From NCBI RefSeq assembly GCF_018861755.1, contig NZ_JAHLEF010000001.1, positions 460,773 through 524,772 of the forward strand: a DNA stretch of 64,000 bases. The letters are read 5' to 3'. Below, piece by piece: positions 1 through 9,542 of the stretch. Below the pieces are notes generated by a model. That model was not told the DNA's origin and ran no database searches. It saw only the letters and a list, made by a program, of their open reading frames with translations. Each line of letters opens with the position of its first letter. Position 1 is the stretch's first letter. The position numbers and the translations under genes are program-made. The stretch is from Clostridium sp. CF012 (GTDB taxonomy: Bacteria > Bacillota > Clostridia > Clostridiales > Clostridiaceae).

Positions 1-496
1 CATTTTCATTTATCAGGCTATTGCTCCTTTCATATATTGCTTCAAAAGTAGTATCCAAGGCGACTGCCAATTCTGTAAACAATATATTTTGAACAAATCC
101 TAAAAGTTTGTTATCTGGTTCATTAAGTTTCTTTCCACTAATTTCTGATTCTTGCTTTTTCCGCATTAATGTATTAACAATTTTACAAATTTCTTTACGA
201 TTTCCTGTCTTTATAGTTTCATAATATATTTGGGTTCGTTGACTATTCAATTCTATCCAACTTATACCTGGTTGCTTGAAAAATTCTAGAATTTTTTCTG
301 CTTCCTCTCTATGAATAAGTTCTAGCATAGTCACCTTATGGTAATCTACCGGGCTACTTATTGTTAATTTGCTATCTTGCAGTGGATGTAAAACGTAATA
401 GTTTCTGGTAATGTCCAAATATGTTTTTTCACATATATCATCTATATGACAAATACCGTGTGTTGAATATATGACCAAATCTCCAATATTAAACAT
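1..496 (-). CDS. CarD/CdnL-family transcriptional regulator (3' end outside window)
   Basis: Reading in from 496, 165 codons run to the window edge without a stop, so the C-terminus is missing. The N-terminus MFNIGDLVIYSTHGICHIDD is the start of a CarD/CdnL RNA-polymerase-interacting domain (a Tudor-like fold found in CarD and in TRCF), followed by a helical, charged C-terminal half. Family members bind the RNA polymerase beta subunit and modulate promoter opening; they are usually about 150-170 residues, so little is lost here. An AAGGAG sits 13 nt before the ATG, which is long spacing. The gene lies downstream of uvrA in the same direction. The family call is firm; target genes cannot be seen. 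Confidence 0.85.
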   Translation of the reverse strand, partial: MFNIGDLVIYSTHGICHIDDICEKTYLDITRNYYVLHPLQDSKLTISSPVDYHKVTMLELIHREEAEKILEFFKQPGISWIELNSQRTQIYYETIKTGNRKEICKIVNTLMRKKQESEISGKKLNEPDNKLLGFVQNILFTELAVALDTTFEAIYERSNSLINEN

Positions 497-525
497 TTCA
501 GCTTCATTACTCCTTTACTTGGAAT

Positions 526-548
526 TGTGAATTTTCATGAAAATCACA
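526..548. other. Imperfect dyad between uvrA and the carD-like gene
   Basis: TGTGA, TTTTCATGAAAA and TCACA form a nearly symmetric palindrome with one bulged base. It sits 30 bases before the carD-like start and could be an operator or part of a uvrA 3' hairpin. There is no T-tract, so it does not look like a terminator. Confidence 0.3.
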
Positions 549-571
549 TTACTCCATTCAATATAATTCTA

Positions 572-3406
572 TTACTGGTGTAATTTTAGATACTTTTTTA
601 AATATTTTGCAGTGTAGGAATTTGGATTTACAGCTATTTCCTCTGGGGTACCCTTCGCAACCACTGTCCCGCCTCTATCTCCTCCTTCTGGGCCAATATC
701 AATGATATAATCTGCAGTTTTAATCACATCCAGATTATGTTCTATAACAACTACCGTGTTGCCACCTTGTACCAGTCTCTGTAAAATATCCGTCAATTTA
801 TGAACATCAGCAAAATGTAGTCCGGTTGTAGGTTCATCCAGAATGTAGATGGTTTTTCCTGTACTTCTTCTACTTAATTCCGCCGCAAGTTTAACACGCT
901 GAGCTTCTCCTCCTGACAAAGTTGTAGCAGGCTGCCCCAACTTAATATAAGATAGACCTACATCATAGAGGGTCTCAATCTTTCGGCGAATGGCAGGCAA
1001 ATTTTCAAAGAAATTCAGAGCTTCCTCCACCGTCATATTCAGTAGGTCATAGATACTCTTGCCCTTAAAAAACACCTCCAAAGTCTCACGATTATATCGC
1101 TTTCCCTTACAAACTTCACATGGTACGTACACATCCGGAAGGAATTGCATCTCAATTTTTATGATACCGTCTCCTTTACATGCTTCACAACGGCCACCTT
1201 TTACATTAAAACTGAAACGTCCCTTGTTGTATCCTCTTACCTTTGCATCAACCCCAGAAGCAAATAAATCACGAATTTTATCAAATACACCAATATAAGT
1301 TGCAGGATTTGAACGGGGAGTTCTTCCGATGGGACTCTGATCTATGTTAATAATTTTATCCAGCTGCTTTATACCTTCAATTTTTTCATGTTTACCTGGA
1401 ATAGTTCTGGCACGATTCAGTTTTTTCGCCAGTACCTTATATAAAATCTCATTTACCAAGGAGCTTTTTCCGGAACCTGAAACACCTGTTACACAGGTAA
1501 ACACACCTAAGGGAACAGTAACATCAATATTTTTCAGATTATTCTCCCGTGCCCCATACACCGTCAGATATCCGGTTGGAGATCTTCTGATTTCAGGAAC
1601 AGGAATGGATAATTTTCCGCTTAAATAAGCACCGGTAACGGATTTAGGGTTTTTCATTATATCTTCTGCAGTTCCACATCCAATCACTTCACCACCATGC
1701 TCGCCTGCCCCTGGTCCAATATCAATTATATAATCAGCAGCACGCATGGTGTCCTCATCGTGTTCCACTACCAAAACACTATTCCCTAGGTCTCTTAGGT
1801 GGCACAAAGTATTTAGCAGTTTATCATTATCCCTCTGATGAAGTCCAATACTGGGTTCATCAAGAATATAGTCTACACCTATAAGTCCAGATCCAATCTG
1901 TGTTGCCAGACGAATACGCTGAAGCTCACCACCAGATAAGGTGAAGGTTGCCCTTGACAAGTTCAGATAATCTAATCCAACATCAATAAGAAAACTGATT
2001 CTTGACTGTATTTCCTTCAAAATCTGTTCTCCAATTGTCATCTGGAAATGGCTTAGCTTCATCTCTTTAAGAAAATTATACAAATTTTCAATGGAGAGAT
2101 CCGTTATTTCAAAAATATTTTTACCCGCCACAGTAACCGCTAGTGACTCTTTTTTAAGACGCTGCCCCGCGCAGGCTTTACATGGGATAATGCGCATAAA
2201 TGTTTCATACTCAGCTTTCGTAATGTCGGAAGTGGTTTCCCTGAAACGCTTCTCCACACTTTTAATGAGTCCTTTAAAAGCTAAATTATAGACTCCCTGT
2301 GCATGATAACCCTTATAATAGACCTTAACACTGCGGTCAGTACCCAAAAGCAGAATATCCTGAATTTCCTTCCCATAGGATTCAAAAGGAACATTCAAAC
2401 TAAAGTGAAATTCCTTTGCAAGAGCCTCAAGAATTGCTCTAGTATAGCTTCCCTCATCCTTGCAAGATTGCCATCCAAGCACCACAATAGATCCTTCATT
2501 AATACTCCGACTCTTATCGGGAATCATCAGTTCTTCATCAAATTCCATCTTATAACCCAATCCATGACACTCTGGGCAGGCTCCACTAGGATTATTAAAG
2601 GAAAAACTCCTTGGCTCAATGTCCTCAATGCTAATTCCACAATCCGGGCAGATAAAATTTTGGCTGAATGTTAAATCCTCCCCACCTATAACCTGCACCA
2701 TCATAAGCCCATCTGTAAGTTCAAATATATTTTCTATTGAGTCCGTGAGACGCGGTTCTATTCCGCCTTTTACCACCACTCGGTCTACAATAATCTCTAT
2801 ATTATGCTTAATGTTTTTATCCAGAACAATCTCTTCTGATAAATCATACTGGTTCCCATCTATGCGGACACGTACATACCCATTCTTCTTCGCCTGTTCC
2901 AGCACTTTTTCATGAGTACCTTTCCTTGCTCTCACCACCGGTGAAAGAAGCAGGATTTTACTACCTTCAGGACGTGCCATTATATGATCTACCATTTGAT
3001 CCACTGACTGCCTTTTAATCTCTCTGCCACATTTCAGACAATGAGGAATCCCTATTCTTGCATACAAAAGACGAAGGTGGTCGTAAATTTCCGTAACCGT
3101 TCCAACCGTTGAACGTGGATTTCTATTTGTGGATTTCTGAGAAATAGAAATGGCAGGAGAAAGTCCTTCAATGCTATATACATCAGGCCTCTTCATCTGT
3201 CCCATAAATTGCCTTGCATAGGAAGACAACGACTCCATATATCGTCTCTGCCCATCTGCATATATGGTATTAAAAGCCAGAGAAGACTTACCTGATCCAC
3301 TAACTCCAGTGAAAACAACCAGCCTGTTCTTTGGTACGTCTATATCAATATTTTTTAAGTTATTCTCGCAGGCTCCCCTGATGCGAATGTATTTTTTCTC
3401 AGCCAT
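572..3406 (-). CDS. uvrA: Excinuclease ABC subunit A
   Basis: UvrA recognises DNA lesions and loads UvrB in nucleotide excision repair. The protein is 944 residues from [11 protein letters not shown], full length for the family. I chose this start over an upstream in-frame one because a GGGAGGAG ribosome site precedes it. Visible: first Walker [10 protein letters not shown] at about residues 34-42, a Zn module with CPDCG and CPEC near 254-285, a first LSGGE signature with an [11 protein letters not shown]alker B, a second Walker A near 645, a second Zn module with CEAC and CEVC, and a second LSGGE followed by DEPTTGLH. The gene stands alone without uvrB and is markedly GC-richer than the window (hand count of two 60-base lines: 25/60 and 29/60, against 17/60 in dnaG). 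It may be a transferred or second copy. Function is secure. Confidence 0.97.
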   Translation of the reverse strand: MAEKKYIRIRGACENNLKNIDIDVPKNRLVVFTGVSGSGKSSLAFNTIYADGQRRYMESLSSYARQFMGQMKRPDVYSIEGLSPAISISQKSTNRNPRSTVGTVTEIYDHLRLLYARIGIPHCLKCGREIKRQSVDQMVDHIMARPEGSKILLLSPVVRARKGTHEKVLEQAKKNGYVRVRIDGNQYDLSEEIVLDKNIKHNIEIIVDRVVVKGGIEPRLTDSIENIFELTDGLMMVQVIGGEDLTFSQNFICPDCGISIEDIEPRSFSFNNPSGACPECHGLGYKMEFDEELMIPDKSRSINEGSIVVLGWQSCKDEGSYTRAILEALAKEFHFSLNVPFESYGKEIQDILLLGTDRSVKVYYKGYHAQGVYNLAFKGLIKSVEKRFRETTSDITKAEYETFMRIIPCKACAGQRLKKESLAVTVAGKNIFEITDLSIENLYNFLKEMKLSHFQMTIGEQILKEIQSRISFLIDVGLDYLNLSRATFTLSGGELQRIRLATQIGSGLIGVDYILDEPSIGLHQRDNDKLLNTLCHLRDLGNSVLVVEHDEDTMRAADYIIDIGPGAGEHGGEVIGCGTAEDIMKNPKSVTGAYLSGKLSIPVPEIRRSPTGYLTVYGARENNLKNIDVTVPLGVFTCVTGVSGSGKSSLVNEILYKVLAKKLNRARTIPGKHEKIEGIKQLDKIINIDQSPIGRTPRSNPATYIGVFDKIRDLFASGVDAKVRGYNKGRFSFNVKGGRCEACKGDGIIKIEMQFLPDVYVPCEVCKGKRYNRETLEVFFKGKSIYDLLNMTVEEALNFFENLPAIRRKIETLYDVGLSYIKLGQPATTLSGGEAQRVKLAAELSRRSTGKTIYILDEPTTGLHFADVHKLTDILQRLVQGGNTVVVIEHNLDVIKTADYIIDIGPEGGDRGGTVVAKGTPEEIAVNPNSYTAKYLKKYLKLHQ

Positions 3407-3481
3407 AGGTATCTCTCCTCCCTGTATTTTTAGAATGAAATCTCTTCTTTTGTAAAACTCATAAAACAACCCTAATTAATC

Positions 3482-3808
3482 TCAGGATTTCTTCTTCGTT
3501 AACTTTGCTGCTAATTTCTTCTGTGCAGATCCTAATTTTACCTTTTCTTCTTTTTCTTCAGCGACTACACGTTCTTTTTCTTTACGCTCCTCTTCTATCT
3601 GCTCTTGTTTTCTATGGCATTCCTCTAATGCATTGCTCTCCACCGCAGAATTCACTGCTTTTAGAAATTTTTCAAATGCTTCAGGATATAGAAATACTTT
3701 TCTTCCAATGTTATCCTGAAACTGCACCCATATCTTATTATTCTCTATTTCCGTAATAACTCCAAATCCAAATATAATGTGCTCCACTCTCTCATTTACT
3801 ATGTTCAT
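3482..3808 (-). CDS. Hypothetical protein, beta-barrel-like N-terminus and charged helical tail
   Basis: 108 residues with an AGGAGGT site 6 bases before the ATG. Residues 1-52 (VEHIIFGFGVITEIENNKIW, then VQFQDNIGRKVFLYPEAF) look like a small SH3/Tudor-type barrel: the pattern of a G-x-G-x-I turn, a V-x-F strand and LYP-x-AFE recurs in clostridial proteins and in CarD- and UvrD-tail-like domains. Residues 55-108 are an E/K/Q-rich coiled coil with a lysine-rich end. No catalytic motif is seen. It lies just upstream of uvrA on the same strand, so a link to DNA repair is possible but is only position-based inference. Confidence 0.6.
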   Translation of the reverse strand: MNIVNERVEHIIFGFGVITEIENNKIWVQFQDNIGRKVFLYPEAFEKFLKAVNSAVESNALEECHRKQEQIEEERKEKERVVAEEKEEKVKLGSAQKKLAAKLTKKKS

Positions 3809-3906
3809 TTGTCTACCTCCTCTAAATTCATTCAGACTTAATATTCATACCAATTATTATCAACTATGCAGACATGGTTTCCGTCATAAACAGCACAATT
3901 ATCTAT

Positions 3907-3920
3907 AGTAAACGTTTACA
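3907..3920. promoter_or_regulatory. cre-like palindrome (candidate CcpA site)
   Basis: AGTAAACGTTTACA; read on the minus strand, TGTAAACGTTTACT fits the consensus TGWNANCGNTNWCA at every position but the last. It lies about 100 bases upstream of the 3808 start. This could be CcpA control of the small gene and perhaps uvrA; it is one match in AT-rich DNA, so chance is possible. Confidence 0.4.
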
Positions 3921-3965
3921 TATCGACCTTCACACAAATTTAAATACAGCATTCCATAAGTACCG

Positions 3966-4277
3966 TTAATCAGATATTTTGTCTTGCGAATATCCTAGGT
4001 GATTATATACTCTATATGTTGAAGCAGATTCTTCTTCGTTCCATGGCATGAACCCGCCATAATACTTTTCTGCGATATGCCTTTGTGTTGAGCTGCTAAG
4101 GCTGGATAAGCGCTGATAGGCATACTGAATTGAATCAAAATCTTCTTTGCAGGTTCGTTTAAAAGTACACTCTTCACCCTGACATTCAGAAATTGTTAAC
4201 CAAATGCACCTGCCTCTTTCCGATAACCCACTGCAATCCGGAAATATCTTCAAAAGTGGTAGTCTATATCTGGCCAT
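3966..4277 (-). CDS. Hypothetical cysteine-containing protein
   Basis: 103 residues from ATG, with a GGGGGGAGGAAT site before it. Five cysteines (CSGLSERGRC, then ECQGEEC and TC) fall in the first 45 residues in paired arrangement, suggesting a small metal or redox module, followed by a helical region ending in a YRVYNHLGYSQ segment. I do not recognise a named family. Its neighbours on the same strand are other small unknowns, which fits an accessory or integrated-element origin. Confidence 0.5.
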   Translation of the reverse strand: MARYRLPLLKIFPDCSGLSERGRCIWLTISECQGEECTFKRTCKEDFDSIQYAYQRLSSLSSSTQRHIAEKYYGGFMPWNEEESASTYRVYNHLGYSQDKISD

Positions 4278-4571
4278 ATTCCTCCCCCCTCGTATAATGT
4301 AGTTGTACTCATTGATAATAAATCAGTCATAACAAATACGAATATCATAACTAATATCTTATCTAATGTTCGCAATTCATAAACTTGTAATTAATCTCGT
4401 CTTAATTTTGATTATTGTCAAAAACCAATATTGGATACTGAAAACCAGTTATTACACCATGATATAATATCTCCTGAATAGAGAAGATAGATGTACTCCC
4501 CCTGAGAGGTAAATGATTACCTATACTCACTGTTTCCATACATTAGAAACAGTTCTTATCATTATTAAAGT
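4278..4571. other. Non-coding stretch with a small hairpin
   Basis: AT-rich. ACTGTTTC at 4529-4536 and GAAACAGT at 4546-4553 form an 8-bp stem with a 9-base loop just beyond the 3' end of the next minus-strand gene. It lacks a clear U-tract in that direction, so terminator function is doubtful. I see no other gene or motif. Confidence 0.4.
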
Positions 4572-4877
4572 TTATTCAGCCTTTGTACAAAAAGAAAATT
4601 TAACTTCTTGCACTTTTGTCTTTTCAAAATGGCCTTTCACTTCTACAAGTTGATTTTCCAAGCTTTCAAACATGGCGTTAATTTGCTCATCCGTATACTC
4701 ATATGTGTTTCCATTATGTAACTTATCAAGACTACTTACTGCACTCATAACCTTATTTACTCTATATACAGCAAGACGAATGAATTTTTCATTCTTAGTC
4801 TCCTTTGGTGTGCCATTTGAACCTATTTCTGCACATTCATCCATATTTATTCCTGTTAATTCGTTTGTCTCTTCCAC
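4572..4877 (-). CDS. Hypothetical protein (accessory/mobile-element type)
   Basis: 101 residues, GTG start with GAGGAGA at 4 bases. After an acidic, disordered first 25 residues comes KFIRLAVYRVNKVMSAVSSL, then YEYTDEQINAMFESLENQLV. That layout (KF-x-RLA-x-x-RVNK, then NxYxYTDEQ) is familiar from small conserved proteins on clostridial mobile elements, but I know of no assigned function. It is probably helical and soluble. Confidence 0.55.
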   Translation of the reverse strand: MEETNELTGINMDECAEIGSNGTPKETKNEKFIRLAVYRVNKVMSAVSSLDKLHNGNTYEYTDEQINAMFESLENQLVEVKGHFEKTKVQEVKFSFCTKAE

Positions 4878-4944
4878 TTTATCTCCTCATTTCTTAAAAT
4901 TTTTCTTAACAAATAATAATCTTTAATGTTTAAATATTATTAAA

Positions 4945-5106
4945 CTATTTAGTAATATAGTTGTCACTAATGACAGGATATCTATAATCGCATTTATTCT
5001 TATTCATACGATTTGGCTTACTTACAGTATCATCAAAGAACATTGCTTTCCTTCCGAAGTATTTAGTATTAAGCGTCTTCTTAAATAAATTACTTTTCCT
5101 TCCCAT
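4945..5106 (-). CDS. Small hypothetical protein, 53 residues
   Basis: An ATG at 5104-5106 follows GGAGGTAAATTGTT on the minus strand, a good ribosome site 7 bases away, and opens a 53-codon frame ending at a TAG at 4945. The product starts MGRKSNLFKKTLNTKYFGRK and is strongly basic in its first half, with RYPVISDNYITK at the C-terminus. The strong site and isolated position argue for a real small protein. No family is recognised. Confidence 0.5.
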   Translation of the reverse strand: MGRKSNLFKKTLNTKYFGRKAMFFDDTVSKPNRMNKNKCDYRYPVISDNYITK

Positions 5107-5239
5107 AACAATTTACCTCCTAATGTTGTAAAAGATTCATTTCACGACATTTGTTTTGTACCCCTTTAGATCCTATAGACTCGTAGTTACTTTAATATAT
5201 GAATAAACCACTATTCCACTGCATGTATTCAAAGTTTAA

Positions 5240-6013
5240 CTAGCGAATCTTATTATTTATTAGAGTATTATAATAGGTACTTCTTGGTTTTTTAAACTTT
5301 TCATCAAAATTGACAATAGATACTCCCAATCTTTTTACAATGAAATGTTGGTATAAATAATAAATAAGAGGATATTCAGGATTTAAAACAGCAACATTTC
5401 GCTTCTTATCATGAATTATAGACAAATCGGTATTTTCATCTAATAATTCTGTAACATCACATAGTATCGCATCAAAGTTATCGTCATTAAGAATACTTCC
5501 ATACCTATGACAAGCAATGCCCATTGCACCCTCCTCTGGTTGAGGAAAATAATATGTAGTTCCAAATATCCTGCACTTAAACGGTCTAAAATTGTATATT
5601 TGGCACAACTGAGTAGTTACATCAAGAAAAATACAAGGTAAACTTGTTTTTTCAATTGAAGAGTTTACTTTTTCAATATCATTATCAGTAACATTTAAAA
5701 AAAGTCGGGTAGCTTCTGGATATTCATTTTCAAGCATTATCCAATACTTATCTACTCTTTTTATTAGATTGTTTAATTTTTCTTCATCCCATTTTGATAA
5801 ATCATTTAGAATTAAATCAAATTCAATACTTTGAATGGTGAAATAATCAAAACAGCAATCGCTACAACCTGGAACACATAAGGATACCCCGTTAGCTGTT
5901 TGACGGTGTGTTTTTAAATCATACTCTAGTTGGCTATAAATTTTAAGTTTAGCAGAGGCTTGGCTTTCTTCATGAATATCAGGATGGGAAAAATTTTTTT
6001 TCTTACCACTCAT
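5240..6013 (-). CDS. YkgJ-type cysteine cluster protein
   Basis: 257 residues from the ATG at 6013; an in-frame TTG lies 12 bases upstream, and neither has a strong ribosome site. CVPGCSDCC near residue 50 and CIFLD...CQIYNFRPFKCRIFG near 130-155 give the spaced-cysteine pattern of the YkgJ/UPF0153 (CxxCxxCC) family, thought to bind zinc or an Fe-S cluster. The C-terminal 100 residues are specific to this subgroup. The biochemical role of the family is unsettled. It lies between small unknowns and a recombinase remnant, so it is probably part of the accessory segment. Confidence 0.7.
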   Translation of the reverse strand: MSGKKKNFSHPDIHEESQASAKLKIYSQLEYDLKTHRQTANGVSLCVPGCSDCCFDYFTIQSIEFDLILNDLSKWDEEKLNNLIKRVDKYWIMLENEYPEATRLFLNVTDNDIEKVNSSIEKTSLPCIFLDVTTQLCQIYNFRPFKCRIFGTTYYFPQPEEGAMGIACHRYGSILNDDNFDAILCDVTELLDENTDLSIIHDKKRNVAVLNPEYPLIYYLYQHFIVKRLGVSIVNFDEKFKKPRSTYYNTLINNKIR

Positions 6014-6124
6014 GCAAAAACACAAATCATTTCTTTATTAAATATTATAGACATAAAAAGATCCCTTCTTTTTCATTTGTAGGCATACACTTTTCCATAA
6101 GTTACTCCTTTGTTTTATTTAAAT

Positions 6125-6178
6125 CAAAAAAAGCGCTGTATCGACGATATTGATATGACCGTCAAGTACAGCACTTTG
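6125..6178 (-). terminator. Terminator downstream of recombinase remnant
   Basis: On the minus strand AGTGCTGTACTTGACG pairs imperfectly with CGTCGATACAGCGCT across a short loop and is followed by seven T residues, the form of an intrinsic terminator. It appears to belong to the transferred recombinase segment. Confidence 0.6.
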
Positions 6179-6200
6179 AATAGTATAGCATAAAATTTTT

Positions 6201-6252
6201 ATTTATGTAATATCCTAAATTAAAAAAATAAAATTTAGGGTATTACATAAAT
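6201..6252. repeat. 21-bp inverted repeat beside the recombinase remnant
   Basis: ATTTATGTAATATCCTAAATT at 6201-6221 is repeated inverted at 6232-6252 with a single mismatch and a 10-base A-rich spacer. It lies 74 bases beyond the recombinase stop. It could be a recombinase binding (res-like) site, an element end, or simply a stable 3' hairpin. Confidence 0.6.
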
Positions 6253-6325
6253 AGTTTTGTAATATATATATTAACGTATAAAATCCCCGTTTCGCGGTTA
6301 CTACCCCATAAAAAAATAAGGTATG

Positions 6326-6637
6326 TTATTTACCCTTTTCATACTGATTAATTAATTTATAGAATGTAGTTTTCTTTAAATCTAATATTTTCATAAGATC
6401 AACACCACTTATATCATTATCTTGCATCATTTTATAATATCTTTCCCATAGCTTAGGATACTCTATAGGCTTTCGTCCTTTGTACTTGCCTTCCGTTACT
6501 GCAATTGCTATGCCTTCCATCTGCCTATCCTTTAGGTAGTCACGTTCAAGTTGTGCAACTGCTCCGAATATAGTTAACATAAACATGCCTGTAATAAAAT
6601 TGCCACCATAAAATAATTTACGGTGGCAAATAGACAA
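6326..6637 (-). pseudogene. Truncated serine recombinase/resolvase (C-terminal part only)
   Basis: The 103-codon frame contains GMFMLTIFGAVAQLERDYLK and RQMEGIAIA...GRKPI, the long E-helix and linker of Tn3-type serine resolvases, then a C-terminal helix-turn-helix (ISGVDLMKILDLKKTTFYKL). The catalytic N-terminal domain with its serine and arginines (about 100 residues) is absent. The first 14 codons do not belong to it: they read through the hairpin at 6600-6629 that ends the upstream rlmD gene. So a recombination break near 6597 joined the fragment to the rlmD terminator. It cannot be an active recombinase. Confidence 0.8.
6596..6629 (-). terminator. rlmD terminator, now fused to the recombinase remnant
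   Basis: TTGCCACC and GGTGGCAA form a hairpin over a 14-base loop, followed on the minus strand by TTTTA. It sits 40 bases after the rlmD stop. The T-tract lies right at the junction with foreign sequence. Confidence 0.65.
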
Positions 6638-6668
6638 TTTAAATTAAATATTCACTTGTTAAACCCTG

Positions 6669-8036
6669 TTATACCTTCACTATATCTACAATGGTCTCAA
6701 TATGAGGCGTATGTGGAAACATATCCATAAGTACTACCTTTTGAACCTTATATCCGTTATCCATCATTTCCTTCAAATCAACTACTAGACTTTTAGGGTT
6801 ACAAGATACATAGACTATGTGTGGCGCACCAAATTTTATAACATAATCTAAGGCTACAGGATGAACTCCAGCTCTTGGTGGATCTAGAATAATGCAATCT
6901 GGTTTATCTTTCACTTCTTTAATAACCTTTGCTATATCCCCAGCTATAAACTCACAATTGTTAAGTCCATTAATTTTTGCATTTTCATTTGCTGCATCCA
7001 CGGCTTCTTCTATTAATTCAATTCCTAAAACTTTTTTAGCTTTAGCTGCAACAATTTGTCCTATAGTTCCCGTTCCGCAATATAAATCAAACACTACTTT
7101 TGACTGCGATGAGCCTAAGAAATCCCTAACTAAGCTATACAGCTTTTCAGCACCTTTTGTATTAGTTTGAAAAAAGGAAAAAGCATTTATCTTGAACTTA
7201 AGATCTAATATTTCTTCCATAATATAATCTTTTCCGTATAATATGTCAACTTTATCAGGGTGAACTGTATCTGCCAGACCATCATTAAGCGTATGTATTA
7301 TCCCTGTAATATTTCCATCACATTTTAATTCTTTTAGCATATTAGTTATTTCACTAAAATCAAAATCTATCTGAGTTGTAGTTACAATATTAACTAATAT
7401 TTCACCAGTATTTTTAGCCTTTCGAATAACTAAATTTCTTAGATATCCAACACGCTCCATTATTTTATATTGTGGTATTTTTAATTCTCTAAAATAGTTT
7501 AAAACTATCTTTAAAATCTCTCTAAAATCAACATCTACAATTCTACAATCATCCACAGTAACTATACTGAAGCTTCGTCCTTTTAGATGCATCCCTAGAG
7601 TTAATTCACCATTTTTTTGAAAGTCACCAAAGGTAAATTCCATCTTATTTCTATATTCGAATTGCTCCGGACTCTTTTCTATTCCTAAAAACTCAAAATC
7701 TTTAATTTCTGCTGCCTCAAATAACCTTAATACCTGTTGCTTTTTAAATTCTAATTGTTTTTCATAAGAAAGAAATTGATGGCTACATCCTCCACACAAA
7801 TCCGTAATAGTACACTTAGGTTGAATTTTATAGTCTACATCCTCAAGAACTCTTACAAGTTTTGCTTCGAATCCATCCGGTTTCTTCTTTAATACTCTAC
7901 CAATTACCTTCTGGCCTGGTAGTGTATTTTTAATAGAAACTTTTTCACCTTCGTAAAATGCTATGCCTTGCGCTGGAAATTCCATATCTTCTATATCAAA
8001 TTCGTATTCTTTTCTTTTTTGCATAGTTTTTTCCAT
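6669..8036 (-). CDS. rlmD: 23S rRNA (uracil-5-)-methyltransferase, RumA/RlmCD family
   Basis: 455 residues. An N-terminal TRAM domain (residues 8-65, [20 protein letters not shown]) precedes four cysteines of the Fe-S site ([12 protein letters not shown] near 80-90), then a SAM-binding fold with [12 protein letters not shown] near 310, LDPPRAGV, and the catalytic VSCNPKSL near 415. The enzyme transfers methyl from SAM to C5 of 23S rRNA uridines (U1939, or both U747 and U1939 in Gram-positives). The AGGAG lies only 2 bases from the first ATG, so a start four codons later at 8024 is equally possible. The Fe-S and catalytic residues look intact. Confidence 0.92.
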   Translation of the reverse strand: MEKTMQKRKEYEFDIEDMEFPAQGIAFYEGEKVSIKNTLPGQKVIGRVLKKKPDGFEAKLVRVLEDVDYKIQPKCTITDLCGGCSHQFLSYEKQLEFKKQQVLRLFEAAEIKDFEFLGIEKSPEQFEYRNKMEFTFGDFQKNGELTLGMHLKGRSFSIVTVDDCRIVDVDFREILKIVLNYFRELKIPQYKIMERVGYLRNLVIRKAKNTGEILVNIVTTTQIDFDFSEITNMLKELKCDGNITGIIHTLNDGLADTVHPDKVDILYGKDYIMEEILDLKFKINAFSFFQTNTKGAEKLYSLVRDFLGSSQSKVVFDLYCGTGTIGQIVAAKAKKVLGIELIEEAVDAANENAKINGLNNCEFIAGDIAKVIKEVKDKPDCIILDPPRAGVHPVALDYVIKFGAPHIVYVSCNPKSLVVDLKEMMDNGYKVQKVVLMDMFPHTPHIETIVDIVKV

Positions 8037-8041
8037 GTCTC

Positions 8042-8422
8042 CTATCCTTTTGTAATAATTAATCCAGATATTTTCTTACCAATGGTAGTAGATTTTTCAC
8101 CACTTTCCATAATGCTCATGTAAAATAACATAACTACCATAAAAATTATAAATGCCATTTGGAATTTTTGGCTTATAGCATACCCTGCTAATTTTAACAA
8201 TGCATCTGCGCCAAATACTGCTACTGCTGATATTCCTCCTACAATTACCAAATCTATAAGATTAGCTTTAAAAGTATCTATAAAATTAGGTTTTATAGAT
8301 TTGAACTCTTTTGTATTTAGATTATTAACACCCATTAGTTCTTCATTTTTTTCTACAAATTTATTATTTATATCATCTGATTCCTCAATAACACTTTTGT
8401 TTACGTCCTTTTGTTCTAACAT
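8042..8422 (-). CDS. RDD-family membrane protein
   Basis: 126 residues with AGGAGGA at 6 bases. The acidic N-terminal 45 residues are probably cytosolic. [20 protein letters not shown] and [19 protein letters not shown] are two membrane helices, and [16 protein letters not shown] matches the C-terminal motif of RDD proteins. The family role (possibly ion or small-molecule transport) is not settled. The stop is 5 bases from the rlmD start, so the two genes are co-transcribed. Confidence 0.75.
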   Translation of the reverse strand: MLEQKDVNKSVIEESDDINNKFVEKNEELMGVNNLNTKEFKSIKPNFIDTFKANLIDLVIVGGISAVAVFGADALLKLAGYAISQKFQMAFIIFMVVMLFYMSIMESGEKSTTIGKKISGLIITKG

Positions 8423-8711
8423 TGTAAATCCTCCTTCTCATTATACTATTATTTTTCAAAACCTTATTTTATTAATCCACAAAGGGAGAAATACATATAT
8501 TTTTTTACTCCCATCTATATATAATACGTATTTATGAAATATAAATCAAGAGGCTATTATGTATCCTTTGAAAATTTAAAGGTTGTTTTTGTGTGATACC
8601 CTAACTTTAAGTGAATTGATATAGTTCTTTAATTTATATTAATAATCATTTATAATGATATGGAAACCATATATTTGGTTTAGATTTTAATAAAAATTAG
8701 GTAGGTGCTCT

Positions 8712-9464
8712 ATGATTACTATTATTCTTCTATGCATGGCTGGTTTTTTAGCAGCCTTTGTAGATTCAATTGCTGGAGGTGGCGGATTAATAAGTGTACC
8801 AGCCTTTATGCTTGCAGGACTCCCTCCTCATATGGTACTGGGTACGAACAAATTCAGCGCCACCGCTGGTTCTTTTACTAGCTCTCTTGGATTTATAAAA
8901 TCAGGTAAGGCTAATTTCAAACTTTTAAAATACCTTATCCCCTTTACTTTCATAGGTTCAATGCTAGGTGTTAAAGCAGTACTTAATATAGACCAAAAGT
9001 TCCTAAATACCCTAGTATTAATTCTTATCATGTTTATTGGAATTTATACTCTTTTTTCTAAATCTTTGGGACTCCAAGATAATTATAAGGGCCTTACTAA
9101 AAAAAATGTACTAGGTGGCGTTGCCCTCGCTTTTTCTCTAGGTTTTTATGATGGTTTCTTCGGTCCTGGCACTGGTTCTTTTTTAGTTTTCGGATTTATA
9201 AATATCTTCGGTTTCAACTTTGTATCATCTTCTGCCAACGCTCGAATCTTAAACTTTGTCAGCAATGTTACAGCCCTAATTTTATTTGCCATTAGTGGTA
9301 AAATAAATTATATGATTGGTATACCAGTGGCAATATTTATGATTTTAGGAGCTAAACTGGGTACACACGTTGCCTTAAGTAAGGGTTCAAAACTTATAAA
9401 ACCTATATTTGTAACCATGTCCCTGGCAGTTGCCTTAAAAATGCTTATAAACATAATTCAATAA
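8712..9464 (+). CDS. TauE/SafE (TSUP) family permease
   Basis: 250 residues, one of few plus-strand genes, ATG after TAGGTAGGTG. Two related halves each carry about four membrane helices. The first has the family hallmark GGGGLISVPAFMLAGLPPH and GTNKFSA near residues 21-50; the second has LGFYDGFFGPGTGSF and SSANARILNFVSN near 140-185. TSUP proteins export or import sulfite, sulfoacetate and other organosulfur or C2 compounds. No sulfur-metabolism genes lie nearby, so the substrate is unknown. It ends at a bidirectional terminator shared with the gene opposite. Confidence 0.85.
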   Translation: MITIILLCMAGFLAAFVDSIAGGGGLISVPAFMLAGLPPHMVLGTNKFSATAGSFTSSLGFIKSGKANFKLLKYLIPFTFIGSMLGVKAVLNIDQKFLNTLVLILIMFIGIYTLFSKSLGLQDNYKGLTKKNVLGGVALAFSLGFYDGFFGPGTGSFLVFGFINIFGFNFVSSSANARILNFVSNVTALILFAISGKINYMIGIPVAIFMILGAKLGTHVALSKGSKLIKPIFVTMSLAVALKMLINIIQ

Positions 9465-9484
9465 TTACATATTAAGTTTAAAAA

Positions 9485-9524
9485 TAAAAAGTAGCTGGCT
9501 AAAATAAACCAACTACTTTTTTAT
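9485..9524. terminator. Bidirectional terminator
   Basis: AAAAAGTAGCTGG pairs with CCAACTACTTTTTT across a short loop. A-runs on one side and T-runs on the other let it serve both the plus-strand permease and the minus-strand zinc-ribbon gene. Confidence 0.8.
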
Positions 9525-9542
9525 CATCATCAGATACGATAA

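Noticed and set aside
3482..6640. Possible defence island (small unknown genes, YkgJ protein, recombinase)
   Set aside because: No nuclease, helicase, methylase, ATPase or toxin-antitoxin motif could be read in these proteins, so a defence role has no support.
8470..8510. Hairpin GGGAG/CTCCC before the RDD gene
   Set aside because: Only five paired bases with a long loop; not distinguishable from background.
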